This document shows positions 1 through 13,500 of a DNA stretch of 64,000 nucleotides, in pieces (positions within the stretch are counted from its first letter, which is position 1; every line of letters begins with the position of its first letter). The translations under genes were made by a program, and so were the position numbers. Where the stretch lies: assembly GCA_025769875.1 (NCBI GenBank), contig JAGFNK010000077.1, positions 87,787-151,786 of the forward strand, given 5' to 3'. The notes beneath the pieces were generated by a model. The model did no database searches. It saw nothing but the letters and a program-made list of their open reading frames with translations, and was not told the origin of the DNA. The stretch is from Russula earlei (taxonomy: Eukaryota; Basidiomycota; Agaricomycetes; Russulales; Russulaceae).

Positions 1-102
1 GATACACGGAAACGGACTACTTGGGGATCTAGGCATACAGCGTAATAAAACTACAATCGTCTACCGGAAATGCGGATCCAGGCATCAAGGGGCAATGGAC
101 GA

Positions 103-2873
103 TCATAGATCAGGGCGGAGCGCTTGGATGCCCTCGGCGCCCGTTCTGGCTCCATGACCATCTTCAGCAATGGCCTTCATCAGTTCAATCCACAGTCCAG
201 CCGAGTCGCCTTGACCTCTGCGCAAGAAGTTTCGTATGTGCACCAACCACTGGCCGAACACGCGGAAGCGAGTATCCGGCGTGAGGGCGAGTCCGGGCTT
301 CCCCGAGACGGCCCCCTGCAGAGCGACCAACGTGGCCTGCGCAAGCCAGTAGTACGGCATGGCGTTATGAGTAAAGAGCGGTTCTTCTGCGGCTTTCCCA
401 GCGGTTGGCTCGTCTGGCGCTCTGACCCATCCCTGCAACCAGTTGTGCAACGTATATTGGAGAGCGAAATCGCGTGGTTTGCCGTTCAGGACATAGCGGT
501 GGTCTGGTGCAGGCTGCGAGGCACTCACTGCCTGTGAGTCAGAGGAAAGTATTGAACTAAGGATCGAGTTGATGAGTACGAAGTGCGCAAAGGCTGGGAG
601 CGTGAGTCCAGGAGTGGGCATGTGCACATCGCTGAGAACAGCAAGCGCAGCTTTGATACTGAGACCCGTCAGCCTTGTCGCGGCGGAGCCATATGGCGAG
701 GGTTGTTGAAGGAGCGAACACCACTCCTGGGAAGAAGTAGCCTTCCAAAGAGCATCCTCTGCGGGCAGGCACCAATCGAGTTCAGATACGGAAAAAGATG
801 GCGGGACGGAAAAGAAAACGTTCAGGAAACAATCGTTCACATAGGCAATTGTGAGAAGTCTTAAGAGCGCTTCAGGATATGTGGTAACGAAGGGGACTTG
901 ATTGGACGCACCGTTTCATTGATTCGTACGCTATCCAATCTCTCCATGCTGCGTCGACCTGGGCCGCATCTGCTGCAGAAAGATTCGGAGCTGTCCAACT
1001 CGAGCATACGTTCATTAGGCCACATCGCCTGATCATCTGAAAAGCGAAAGTTCAGAGTCTCGTTCTGTGCCCAGGAAGAGCCACTACTGACCATCATAAG
1101 CATTCCATGGAAATCACCAGCAGCGGAGCGCTGATCAATTGACTGCCTGAATAGGCTGATGGACTGGATGAGTACGCCGGCAAGTATCATGTCCATCAGT
1201 TCTTTCGATTCGGTAGTTCTTTCAACCTGATGGGGCATGAGAATGTCTGTAACGCACGTCAGACTAACCCTCACCACTTCAAGGAGACTTTCACAAGTGC
1301 TGTGAAGTGCCCGGGAGACAAAATCTTTGGCTGCTCGATCGTTGACAAACTGAGCGCCACATGCGTACGTCGCGCGACCAAGGATCGTTGTCTTCCCTTC
1401 AAATGTCCAAGTTGACGGATGCACGATAGGAACGTGTGACTGAAACGCAGTGTGAAATAGATATACTGAGATGAGAAGCATTTCAGTGCGGCTGACGCCG
1501 TAAGGAGGAAGCACAAAGAGCGCTCACAATAATGCTGCAATTCGGTCTCTGCCGGGCCAACGGGGGCATCTTTTGGAGATATGTCAATCGTGGGCGTTTC
1601 CCGCGCAACCAACAGGGGGGATGGTGCATTATTCAGAGGGACCATACTTCTTGATGTCGCTTCACCTGACAACGGCGGGATAAATGGGTCCACGTCCAAG
1701 GGAGGGCATGCCGTTAACACGCCACCCATCATCCACTGCGATTGTGTCTCGGGGCCAAAATCTAGCAAGCCCAGAGATGTGTGAGCGAAGTCGTGTGGCT
1801 GCATCGCGAGCGAAGACTCTGGATACAGGGGAAGGATGTCTTGCGACATGATTTTTGAAAGGGACTCGTCGAGCATCTGCATTTCGTGACTTGTTGCGTA
1901 ATAATCCGCTGCGACATCAAAGGCTTCGGAGCGCGGCGACATGGATGAACGCGTAGTTGTAGATCCACCGGACAGTTCTGGATATGTGGCCAAGTAGGAG
2001 TTTTTGTGAAGGAGTTCAGAATGCGAGATTGGCGAAATGTCGAAAGCAGACGTCGCAGAGCTCATCCCGGCAACCAATGACGTCTCCGTGTCTTGCTCGA
2101 AATCATATGAATCGTATGAATACGCAGAGGAATATAGCATCGGATCGCAAGTAGGAGGCGTCAGGCGGGGCGATGCGGATGAAACGGAGCTGGCGTCCGT
2201 CGCCGCCTTCTGCGCCGCTTTCCGTCGCGCTGCTGCTGCTGCTTTCTTCTCCCGAGATTGCGCGGGGTCGTTTATGAAGATGCACTCCTTTCCACGGGAG
2301 GCGCACTTTGTGCAGGGCTGCTTCAAGTCACATTTAACCTTGGATTCGGCACATGCCTGGCACGACTTGCGCCGTGATTTATTCTGGTTAAGACTGTGAA
2401 GCCATGAATTGAAAAGGAGGTGTGCCTGATCATGATAGGCACGCACAAGTCGCCGCAGCTGCGCTTGTGCCTCGTGAGGAGGTCACTCCGGGTAAACTCG
2501 GAAAGGCACGTCTGAGGGCGATGATAAGCGCAACAATGATGATGTGTTTAGAATAACGCACATCGCAATGATGGAGTCGTTCATTCGTATCTACTCAAAA
2601 AGTTAAGTTGCGGATATGGACATTTTCAGAAGGAAACACACGGGTCCGAAGGTGACGGTTGAGATGAGTGGTGCGTGTGAACTTGGCGGGACATAGAGGG
2701 CAATGCTTTGATTGAGGTAATGAAGGCCTGTTACCCTTGTGTGAGCGCATCCTAGATGAGTGTTCATCAAGTTGTGAGATGATAGGTGACGTGGAGGAAG
2801 ACGCGATAGCGTTCAGGGGGTAGAGTGTGTCGCCGTTGGACTCATTGATAGTGGTGAGAGATGGGTTTATCAT
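103..2873 (-). CDS. C2H2 plus Zn2Cys6 fungal transcription factor
   Basis: A nuclear DNA-binding regulator assembled from several exons. The first exon (about 2873-2650) carries a C2H2 finger, CPLCPAKF followed by THLNRHLRT. After an intron, a second finger-like segment reads TCLSEFTRSDLLTRHKR. A 53-nt intron (2394-2446) leads to a classic Zn2Cys6 cluster with six Cys, CQACAESKVKC...CTKCASRGKEC, followed by a basic Arg/Ala-rich stretch. The middle and C-terminal parts resemble the fungal transcription-factor regulatory domain, with VPIVHPSTW reached over a 62-nt intron at 1466-1527, and PEALLRLLTIAYVNDC near 850. A further phase-0 intron lies near 1228-1275. The junction near 870-930 is not fully resolved. 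The combined C2H2/Zn2Cys6 layout is known in basidiomycetes. It lies upstream of the PKS, and a role in controlling it is only inferred from position. Confidence 0.85.
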
Positions 2874-5800
2874 GGTAAGGGACCACGAGGGAGCATGAAG
2901 GCCCGTCTAGAAGACGTGATGAGCAGCTTATATGTAAACGAATGCGAACCATTTGCTGAATTTCTGGAGACTCGGCCCATAGTTACCGAAGTCAACCTGT
3001 ACGGAATGAGTGAACGCGATTGTTTCGAAGCGCTGAAACGTTGGCGCCGGTTTCTCTCGACTGTTTAGGTGCATGGAAATGGAACATGCGCGGTTAGCTA
3101 ACCCCAGATAGACCTGATCGCCCAGTCGGACGGCAGTGCTGGTGTTGTACCCATCGGAGTGTATCGCCCCCGAGGCTCTTCCCGGCAGACGGACCTTGGT
3201 TCCGATAGGCAAATGCGTCACTCTCTTCCCACGTCTTGTCGCTGGGTTATATCGCGGGGGCTTCATTAGAGACTCACGCACTCCGGAACAGGAAACCCAG
3301 CCCTGTCAAGGTGGTCTAGAACTACGATGGGATGGTATCATCATCTCTCTAAACTGCAGTGATTTCACGATCAAGACGAACAATCCGGGTCCGCTCACAC
3401 GGCATGTATATGGCAACGTCATCATTGCACTGCGGGCCTCCTGGGAGTAACGGCAGGGTTCGCTATTCTCGCATTATACACTAGTGCCATGCATTACGAC
3501 CAAAGTGCGGTGCGAGATTCCGGATAGACGCACTGAACTATGAAGCGAGGACTTCTCTCTCCTTCCAGATCTCGGCCGGGTTTGCAAGAGAGAGTCGCTT
3601 TCCGGCCCGACATCCGCTCGTCGCTTGTTCTCAAGGCAGACAGAGTACAGCATGGCTCGCAGATCCATTAATTGGCATCGCCTGTGAATACGATAGGCGA
3701 ATGCCGGATGTTAGCTACCTCAAGCGGGCATATGTTCCAAAACAGGAAGTTTTCTCTTCCGCGTGTCATCATCGGGCCGGTCTCCCTTTCGTCATCGACG
3801 AATATCGACCACGACTGCAACAGGGAACATCCCCAGAGCTATTTTTTCCCTACCATTGACGCCAACGTACGACTTTTCAGAGCGATCTTTCGAAACTTGA
3901 GCATTCGTCAGCGGTCTTCAACTATGAGCGGGATAACCGGGGTTCGGTTGACGGTCGAAGTATACACTAGCGACGAGAAGTGTGATCCCTGACCCAGACC
4001 CCCACATTCCGTGCGTCGGCCATTCACGATGACGAGGGGTTTTATTTTAATAGGTTTAGACATGGAACAAGCGTGACCTCTTTTCAGTCTGTCCGTCCCC
4101 TTTTCAGACCAACGCACTAGCAATGGAAGTCAGGCTGGTCTAATCGTGCGTTCCACGCCGTTATCTCAAGAATGTGAATCAAATTCCCGGGTGTGTGGAT
4201 CGTGTCAGAGCAAAGTCAGGGTGCGTGGACCGGACCGGATGACCAGACGGGAACCCCTACCTTGGCCCCAGGCCCCAGGAAGATGATTTGAACTGCCCTT
4301 GCATGGACAGTGCGTTATATTAACAACTGCTTTTATTCACGCTGGCTTTACATCTATTGATGTATTTCCGCGTCATGAATGGACATGCATGGTAAATATT
4401 AACCTCCACAATACGGCTCGCGCGTACCTCTTAGGACGGAATCTGGTCCAAACCACGCTGCTCAAGGCGGATGACAGTCATGGCTAAGAATCATTATCCC
4501 CGTAAAGAGGCGTGACCATCCTTCATCCTTCTTATGGCTCCTTGCACTCGCTTGGGACAGAGTTCGAGGTGACAAGTTCTACAGGAACGAGAGCTTATCT
4601 GGATCTCATGGATGGAATTCGGACCGCATATCCATGATCGGAGGTCAACTTTGGGGTACTCAGGCGGTACACGGTAAGCATGGACGATTTGGCTAATGTT
4701 TTGGGTCGTTTTAGGAATATAGAAAGGCTTACTCAGGCAACTCTTTCGCACGTAGTGATGATGCCCCAGCGCCCCAGCCAAACATCGGCGCACCTTGTAT
4801 CTCATTGTAACGCATATCGCTTGTGAATTTGAGTTGGATTACTCCGACGAATGACGCATTGCGTACGCGTCATGGGCCTTAAACGTACATCCGCCGGGTA
4901 AGGCACTTCTCGTCACGGTTATCAGGACGTCCTCCACAGATATTATATTTGTTTCAAACAACGTACATCACTTGTGGATTCCTATCGAAAGGCCAGCCAC
5001 TACGGACTTTTCATAAGCAGCAATCAGCTTCAAACTGAATGTCATGGGCAGGTGATACTCGCGACGTGTATCACTACGAGCGAGTGGAGCACTCGAAGCT
5101 TTACTCAACTGACTCTGGCTACGTTAAAATTCCCTTTTTCGAAGCCGAAATCTTGCGGAGTTGTTGCTGACGCCTCAACGAGATATTGCGACCGTTGCTA
5201 TTCAGAGTGGGTAACACACGTCACTGTCCGCAGAATGTACAGGCTCTTCGCCATCACACTACCCGAGTTTCATTTGATACTTGACGCGATGATGATATGA
5301 CAGCGATCTTCCCCTTATTCGGGAGCTGAATGTGCCCGGCATTTATCATCAGCCCAAAATGCAGGAAGTGGGGTGCAATTCGGAGAATCGCGCAGAGTCA
5401 AGGTGGCCTTGTCGCATGCCTGTGCATCTAGGAGTTCCAGTCTTACTCCCGCAGTGCCGCCCATCTCTTACTCGGTTGAATGCCCCGCCATAAGGCCGAG
5501 GCCCAGCGAAACCCAGCCTACATATCTATCGATTGGGATCAATAGATCAGCCCGACATTGATATTGGCCTTGTCAGCTGGCGAGAAAGATATGAATGACA
5601 GGAGTGGCATATATGGTATGGTGCTTGTGACCTCATCTAGCTCGAGGGCGATATATGACACGAACGCACCATCCATCCTGTCACATCCAGATCCTTGTTG
5701 CCCATGAGCACAAGACGAAGGGTGAAGTTAGATGACAATGCGGCGCCTCGGAATCGCGAGATCGAGGCAACGAAAAGCAACGTCCACCAGATCGAGGTCA

Positions 5801-7588
5801 GAAGTCCTGCATCTCGGCTTTTTAAGATGACGTCCCGCACGTGTGGCTGCCCTCGGCGAAAATCTTGCGCGTAGCTACGGAAGATGGGAGTGGATCAGGT
5901 AACCTTCGGCTTTCTGGATTGTAGATATGACGTCGAAATTACCGCTCGGGGTCACGGTCCGAAGTCAAGTGGACGTCGACTTGGGCGATCATCTGCGAAG
6001 CGAGATTCGCCTTAGTGACGTCGACGACCTTGAAGCATCTCTTCCCCTTAGGTTGGACCCACCGATAGATGCGTCAAGCGCCTCAAAGAACAGTCCGAGA
6101 TGGGATCCGATCTCTTCCTTTCCCAAATTGGTATACAATGAATTACGGAGCTGTCGTTGTTCCACATCGCATCGATCGTTCAAGACCATGGACCATCCGG
6201 ACCTTGACCAATGCACTCTCTAGGTTCATGTAGGCATGCGGTCTGTTTGAAAAGGGATATTATTAAGGGTTGGGCGGCGTTGGGCCGATATCCGAGACCA
6301 ACGGCGGGCTATGGCAATTTATTTGCAATCCTACCGATTGTCATATGTCATATGGGATAGGTAATACCGAAGTGGTACTTCTCTGGATGCCTTCCACAGG
6401 AGACTCGGACCACAGAGCGCGAAGTGCATTCAAGCGTACGCTTAATTAATCGACCTAAAACTTAGACTGTTCTAACAAGACGGTCCACACAACTAGAAGC
6501 GCCGACTGTGCTCGGAACGAATAATGACTAAAATCATCACTTACTGTTGAAGTCGCATTTTTCGGTTTCCTGTTGAAGCTAAAAGGATTGTTACTCAGTC
6601 TTGTGTATGAAAGACTGCATTTAGTTACCTAAAGGGATTGTTACTGTGTACGGTATTAGATTTTAGAGAGAGCGGTAAAAGGATGTTGTACTGACCTCAG
6701 TCTTGCGTATGAAAGTGAGGGAAAAAACCGAACGACAAGTATTCGAATATTTACACGTACGGTCCGGCTTTGTCCGTACACAGACCACCGGTTGGCTGCA
6801 CGTCCAACATTTCCGAGTCAGCCATTGTCACGAAGTATGGACATGAGCGACATTACGACCATCTGCAAAATACAGAAGCGACTGATATTGAACATTGAAT
6901 CTTGAACGTTTTAATCCGAGTGAGCAACCTGAGATAGTGTGACGGATTCCGGTCACAAGCGTGACTGATGATATCACTCCGCATCCGCTTTCCAAGTCCG
7001 TCCGAGTCTGCTTCAAACTCGCTTGTGAAAACAATAATCCCTCAACGCAGTGTCACCAACGCGATAACAGAAAAGATATCCATAACGTTTCTTCGTCAAT
7101 CTGTTTCGCGTTCTTGTAGCCAAATTTTCATGTTCGCCATTTGGGATCAAGACAACTAGTGCATTGTCATCGCTCTGAAACTGGTGTGTATCGTCCACAT
7201 TCTCAACTTCTAGAACGCGGATTTGTGTGGATTCGAAGTCGCATCTCCGATTACTGTATTCTCCGTGCTAGAAAGCTCGTCACGATGCCTCAGCACTATT
7301 CGGAGTAACCCTTAACTCGGGTCTTTTCGCCGATGCTCTACGTCCAATGCACTTTACAGTGGCGTTCCTTCATGGGCACCTCAGCCCGAATGCTAGCTGC
7401 CTCTGATCGCACGCCACTAAACCGTTGATCGAGTCCTAGGACCTGCTCTTCCTTAGGATTCGGAAACCCGGACATGACAATTTTTGTCCAGGGCTCTTTC
7501 TGTTAATCCTTTCGTCACTCATATTTCCTCTCGTGACTAGGACATCTGTGAGCCTCCTTCGGCATATACAGCACTAGGAATCGAACAC
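2874..7588. other. 4.7-kb stretch with no supported gene
   Basis: Only short ORFs occur on both strands (the largest about 115 codons). None shows a recognisable domain or a chain of compatible splice sites. I see no terminal inverted repeats or recognisable transposase or reverse transcriptase. It may hold the PKS promoter at its right end and eroded mobile DNA. A small set of imperfect repeats near 6.6 kb is listed separately. Confidence 0.5.
6581..6715. repeat. imperfect short direct repeats
   Basis: Three related copies are visible. At 6581-6613, AAAAGGATTGTTACT is followed by CAGTCTTGTGTATGAAAG. At 6631-6645 the first half recurs as AAAGGGATTGTTACT. At 6677-6715 AAAAGGATGTTGTACT is followed by CAGTCTTGCGTATGAAAG. 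They are AT-rich, non-coding and about 45-50 nt apart. They could be a decayed minisatellite or mobile-element remnant; no function is evident. Confidence 0.6.
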
Positions 7589-10500
7589 ATGGATCGTCTA
7601 AATATCCCTGTTTTCTCTGGCCAGGGGTCCATGTCAGCTGATTCTCGACGCGTGCAGGACCAAGCCCTCATCAGTTCCTTATCTCCTGCAGGAACTCTAT
7701 TACTTTCCTCTTGCTTCGAGGCCTTTCATTCAGAGCTCTCCTCCCTGTCCGACACTGAATTCGAGATGACTGGCATAAACCTCGTTGACTTTGACCTGCC
7801 TATGAGTCTTCTTATCGTCCCGCCGAAACAATACGTTCTCAATCCTGTCGTCTCTGGTACAAGGCTGCTTCTTATCCAGACTCTTTTTTACCTTGAATGG
7901 GCAACGCGAACCACAGGAGCCTCATTCAACCCATTTTCTGCTCTACTCGAACTAAACCGTCGATATAATGTTGGCATCGTCGGCTTTTCTTCCGGTATGA
8001 TCTCTGCCTGCGTCGTTGGAACCTCTGCGACTCTGTTGGATTTCCTTTCTAATGCTACGTCTGCGTTTCGCTTGGCCTTGTGGATTGGAGTACGCGCCCA
8101 ATGTTTTCGAAGACAGGCTCTCATTAACTCAGGCCTTCGTCTAAATGACGATCGTTCGTGGTGCCGTATACTTCTTGGTATGGGATGTCATGCCGCAGAA
8201 GAAGCAATCTCCCAATTTGGTCTCCAGGTGAGCTCAGTCCCTTCTTGGCTGCGAAATATATGTTGAATGTGACCGAAGGGCGGTGAATCCGCTCTGCTAT
8301 ACGTGACTGCGGTCAACGATGAGCAATGCATCACCGTGTCGGGTCGCCCAGACATACTCAGTTCATTTATTGCAACGCTTCCTGAGGCCGTCTCTATTCT
8401 TGAACCTCCTGTCGGCACATTGTATCACTCACCAACCCACAATAATGGCGTTCGCGATGAAGTTTTAGCGGACCTGTGCCGTCGCAAGATCCGTTTTCCG
8501 GCTTATAAGGATATCGTCTGCCCAATTCGCTCTACGTCTACTGGAAAAATCTTAGAGGCGGACCAGAATGTTTCTTTGGTCCAGTCCATTGTGGACGTGA
8601 TTCTTGTTCAACAGGTGAACTGGGATAGGGTCACGCATTCTGTCGCGCAATCTATACCGGAAAACGAAATAGCGCACCTGGTGAACGTTGGTCCAGGCAC
8701 GGGTTTACTGAGAAGTATGGAAAACGCTTTCCCTGATGGTGGTTTTGTGACACACCTCGTAACATTTGATGATCCAAGGAAGACCACAATTTTAGAGCCT
8801 CAGGATTGTGTTGCCATCGTTGGTATGGCGGTGAACATGCCGGGGGCTCCTAATGCATCAAAGTTGTGGGAGATTCTGGAAAAGGGAATGAATACCGTAG
8901 TAGAGGTAAAGTACCTTCCGTCTCTTTGTGTATGAATCGGGATTTCTCACCGAGATATAGGTGCCTGCAAATCGCTTCCGAATCGGTGACTATACAACCA
9001 GAATGTCTGGGCGCTTCATGAAGGCACGCACCGGTAACTTCTTGGACGACGTGGACAAGTTTGATCATGAGTTTTTCAATATTTCCCCGCGAGAGGCGCG
9101 TAGTATGGACCCGCAAATGAGGATTTTACTTCACACGGCATATGAGGCTTTGGAGGACGCCGGGTATGTGCCAAACGCGTCTCAATCTTTTCGTCCGGAC
9201 ACCTTCGGGTGCTACGTGGGCGCAGCTACTGGAGATTATGTGTTGAATTTACGTAACAACATTGATTTATATTACAGCACTGGCAAGGGTTATCCCCGTT
9301 CTTGCGCTTCCTAGGCTAACCTTTTTGCTACCAATAGGAACTCTACGCGCCTTTCTGAGTGGCCGTATCTCACACTCAATGGGTTTCGGAGGCCCTTCTG
9401 TAGTTGTGGACACTGCTTGCTCGTCATCCTTGGTAGCTATCTACCAAGCGTGTCGTGCACTTGTGAATGGAGACTGCACCGCAGCGTTGGCTGGCGGGGT
9501 CAACGTGATTACAAGCCCCGACGTGAGTATATGACAAATCGTATTCTCAGCCGTCGGCCTGATAATGTCATTTAGATGTTCCTAGGCCTAGATCGTGGCC
9601 ATTTCCTCAGTCCAACTGGCCAGTGCAGGGTTTTCGACGCCTCAGCTAACGGGTATTCTAGAGGAGAAGGCTGCGGTTTGTTCGTGTTGAAGCGGTTGTC
9701 TGATGCGCGGGTCGAGAATGATCGCATCCTCGGGGTCATCCGTGGGGTAGAAGTGAATCAAAGCGGTATGGCCCGCTCAATAACGCAGCCACACGTCCCC
9801 ACCCAGATTAAACTATTGCAACAACTTCTGGAGAGAAGCGGCTTTGCTCCAGAGGACGTAAATGTTGTGGAAGCACACGGCACGGGCACACAGACTGGTG
9901 ATGTAGGCGAGTTGGAGAGTATACGACGAGTGTTCTCCACTAACCGCTCTGCGGAAAACCCTCTGCACGTCACATCAATCAAGGCGAACATTGGTCACTT
10001 GGAAGCAGCCTCTGGCGCCGCTGGACTCGCCAAGCTCCTTCTCATGCTACAACACCGCAAAATCCCCCGCCTCATATCCCTCGTCAATCTGAATCCGAGG
10101 ATATCGGAACTTGCGACTGATCACACACTCATCGATACTGAAAGTCGGCAATGGAACCTTGTCAGAGAAGATTTTCCTCGTATGGCTCTACTAAATAACT
10201 TCGGGGCTGCAGGTTCCAATGGTGCTCTCCTTCTGCAGGAATATGTCCCTCCCCCTGCTATTCAGGAGGGATCGATATCCACTGCCATTCCTTATATATT
10301 CGGATTATCTGCGAAGACAGAAACGGCTCTCGTCAGTATGCGCATGCGGATGATCCGTTGGCTCGATAGTGCTCATGCCCAAAACGCGCGTCTCAGCGAC
10401 ATTGCTTACTCGCTGACAGCGCGCCGCCGGATTTATGAACATCGTTTATCACTCATGGCTTATACAAGACATGAACTGGTCGAGGCTTTAATTTCCGGCC

Positions 10501-13500
10501 CATCGTCTGTACGAATCTCCAAGAATAACGGACGGGCTGCGTTCGTTTTCTCTGGTCAGGGTGGACAATATGTCGGAATGGGTCGTGAAGCTTTACAAGT
10601 CAGTGCCACTAGTCCGGGATATCATCAATGAATGCCATGGTTTCTTGGTGAAGTCTGGTTTTCCCGGCGTGGTGCAATTCATTGCCCCGGCCGAAAATTG
10701 CAGCTCATTATCGGAATTAGAGCAGTTGGAAGTCGCCCAGAGTGCAATCTTTGCGTTGGAATACGCACTTGCCCAGTTATGGATATCCTGGGGTGTCATT
10801 CCGGCGGTAGTTTTTGGCCACAGGTGAATGCTTTGCCATTGAGACGCCTCTTCCTCGTCTGACCCTGCATAATTCAGTCTTGGTGAATACGTTGCCCAGA
10901 CTGTTGCTGGCGTGCTCAGTTTGCGAGATGCTCTTTTCTTGGTTGCGAGCAGAGCTCGTCTTATGATCCAAAACTGTGCTCCTGATTCAACTGGCATGAT
11001 GGCAGTCAATATCAGCCCCGTTGCAATTGGCAGCATCCTCAAATCGTCGGAAGAATTTTATGCCATCACCATTTCCTGCTACAATTCCCCTGATGATGTT
11101 GTGGTATCGGGGCCATCTGCTGGGCTGCAAGCGTTGAAGGCCTACCTGGACGGGACAGTGCGTTGCAAGAATTTTTTGCTTCCAGTTGGTTTTGGATACC
11201 ATAGCAACGCGATGTGCCCTCTTCAGGACGACTTTACCTTGTTGGCACGACGCGTTACAATATCCCCTCCAGTAATTCCCATCATATCTAACGTCTGCGG
11301 GAAGCTCGTATTTCCTGGTGATTCCTCTGTCTTCAACGCCGAATATTATGTCCGCCATTGCACGGAACCTGTCCTATTCGATGATGGAGTTCGAGCATCC
11401 GTTTCTACCGATCTTTTACCCACCATCGATGCTTGGATCGAGATAGGCCCTCATGCAGCAGTCCTGCCCACGTTAAAGAGACACCCAATGGTTCAGAAAG
11501 ATACACTTTTTCTGACCTCAATGCGGAAGCGACAACATCCCTTGGTGTCCTTACACAATGCCTTGTCTCAATTATATCTTTCACCATTCGAAATCAAGTG
11601 GCGAAACGTATTCTCACATCTACCTTTCGTGTCGAACATTTCTCTTCCAACCTATCCTTGGTCAAATACAAGTTTTTGGGTAAGCTTCGAAGAGGAGATA
11701 TCCCCAATGTACAGGATTAACCCCCTCACTCGAGCAACGGTTGGGAATCATGGCTTTCCCTTTACTGTCCTTCATCCATGGATACAATTCCCGTTCTCAG
11801 GAGACAACATTTTGTCCGTGTTTGAGACCCCGATCACTCATCTTTCCGAGTTCATATGTGGTCACCGTGTCAGAGAACATCCCTTATGCCCAGCGTCTAC
11901 CTATCAAGAGCTCGCATTAGCCGGAGTCCAGGCTTCTGTCATATTTTGTCACACCAAGTACAAATATCGCCTTGCCGTCCTATATGACATTGAGTTTCAA
12001 AGTCCTTTGATCTATAGCGAGGGTACATGCTATGCCATCCAGACATCGATCAAATTCGAGACGGAGGACGCAGGATCATGGAAAGGTAACAACTACCAAC
12101 AACGAAGGAAGGACGCATGCCCATGGCAATTTTAAACTTCAGCTACCATCCAGCACTTCGTCAAAATTCAGCCTTATTCGCCCTGTCATCTCGCATCGGG
12201 TCTCTTCCATCACCACCGAAAGAGATAGCAAGATCTTTTCCGCAAGCAGCGTTTACCAGGTCTTCTTTCCCCGTGTCGTGGAATATGGGAAGAACTACCG
12301 CGCTATTCGGTTATTGACAATGAGCGCGGAAGGCACAGAAGGTTACGCAACCGTACAACTTCCAGCCAACTCAGATCACGCTTGCTTTGTTGTCAATCCT
12401 ATATTGATGGACGCTATGCTTCACGTAGCCGGTTTTATTGCTAACATGCGTGGGAACACCAATGATGTGTTCATATGTAGCAAGGTGGGCTGTGTGGAAA
12501 TGATTCCCCGTCTCATCGATGATAGTGCTCCGTATGGAATCTACGTTAACTGCGCTTGGCTCCCTGGTGGCGACATGCTTGCAGAAACTTACACTCTCGA
12601 GCAGGGTCCGGCCAACCAGATCGTTGCCCATCTCGAAGGCATTCATTTCCGGAAAGTTCCACTTACGACTCTTGAACACGGGCTCACTTTGGCAGCCGGG
12701 CTCATTCTTTCTGAACCCTTGAAACTCGAAGGGAATGTGATCTCTTCTCGCTCCCCTACCCCTCCCATCTCACAGCATTTCGCCGAGATACAACTAGGTA
12801 CTACACATTCGAAGTCCAGCGCTCTCTCCAGTACTAAATCGCCATCTGGTATCACCATAAATCCCTCGGGTAGTCTCTACAGCGCCAATTTGAATTTCCT
12901 TTCTCTGTCTCGTGATGTTAACAAAGAAGCAACTGTTAAAAACATTCTGGGGGTGCCTTGTAGAAGCTCTGAAGTCAGCCTCGCTACTAATGCTCTAGTC
13001 AAACAGCCCTCAGACTCTGGAGACAAAACTTGTCGATCAGATGTGAGAAGCACTCCTCGCAGCCATTCTTGGTCTTGAAGTGAAGGAACTACACGAAGAC
13101 GCCGACCTCGGATTGCTTGGTCTTGACTCTACTGGCATCTATTGACGCTCATCGTGCTCTACAGTCCCATTTTTCTCTCTCGTTGCCGAGTGACCTCTTC
13201 GCAACCCATACTAGTGCGAAAGCCATACAGTCATTTATCACTAGTCGACTGCGTGCGAGCTGCGAATCACCCAACGGGAGCACGCACTCCTGTCTGGCGG
13301 ATACGATGGACGGGAATGCAGGTCTCTCACTGTCCGCTCTCCACCTTGACACTGTCCCTGTTCCCGTGCAAAGAACTAGATCATCTGGACGAGCACCCCT
13401 ATTTCTTATTCATGATGGAGGCGGTCTCGTCAAGTACATACACAACATTCCCTCCCTTGGCCGCGATCTCTGGGGCATCGATAATCCGTACTTTATCACT

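Noticed and set aside
5927..6223. 98-codon plus-strand frame in the gene-sparse region
   Set aside because: No domain, no splice partners, and an antisense frame of similar length; coding status not supported.
10824..10877. Apparent stop within the AT active-site motif after VVFGHR
   Set aside because: A normal 54-nt intron removes the stop and yields GHSLGEY in frame.
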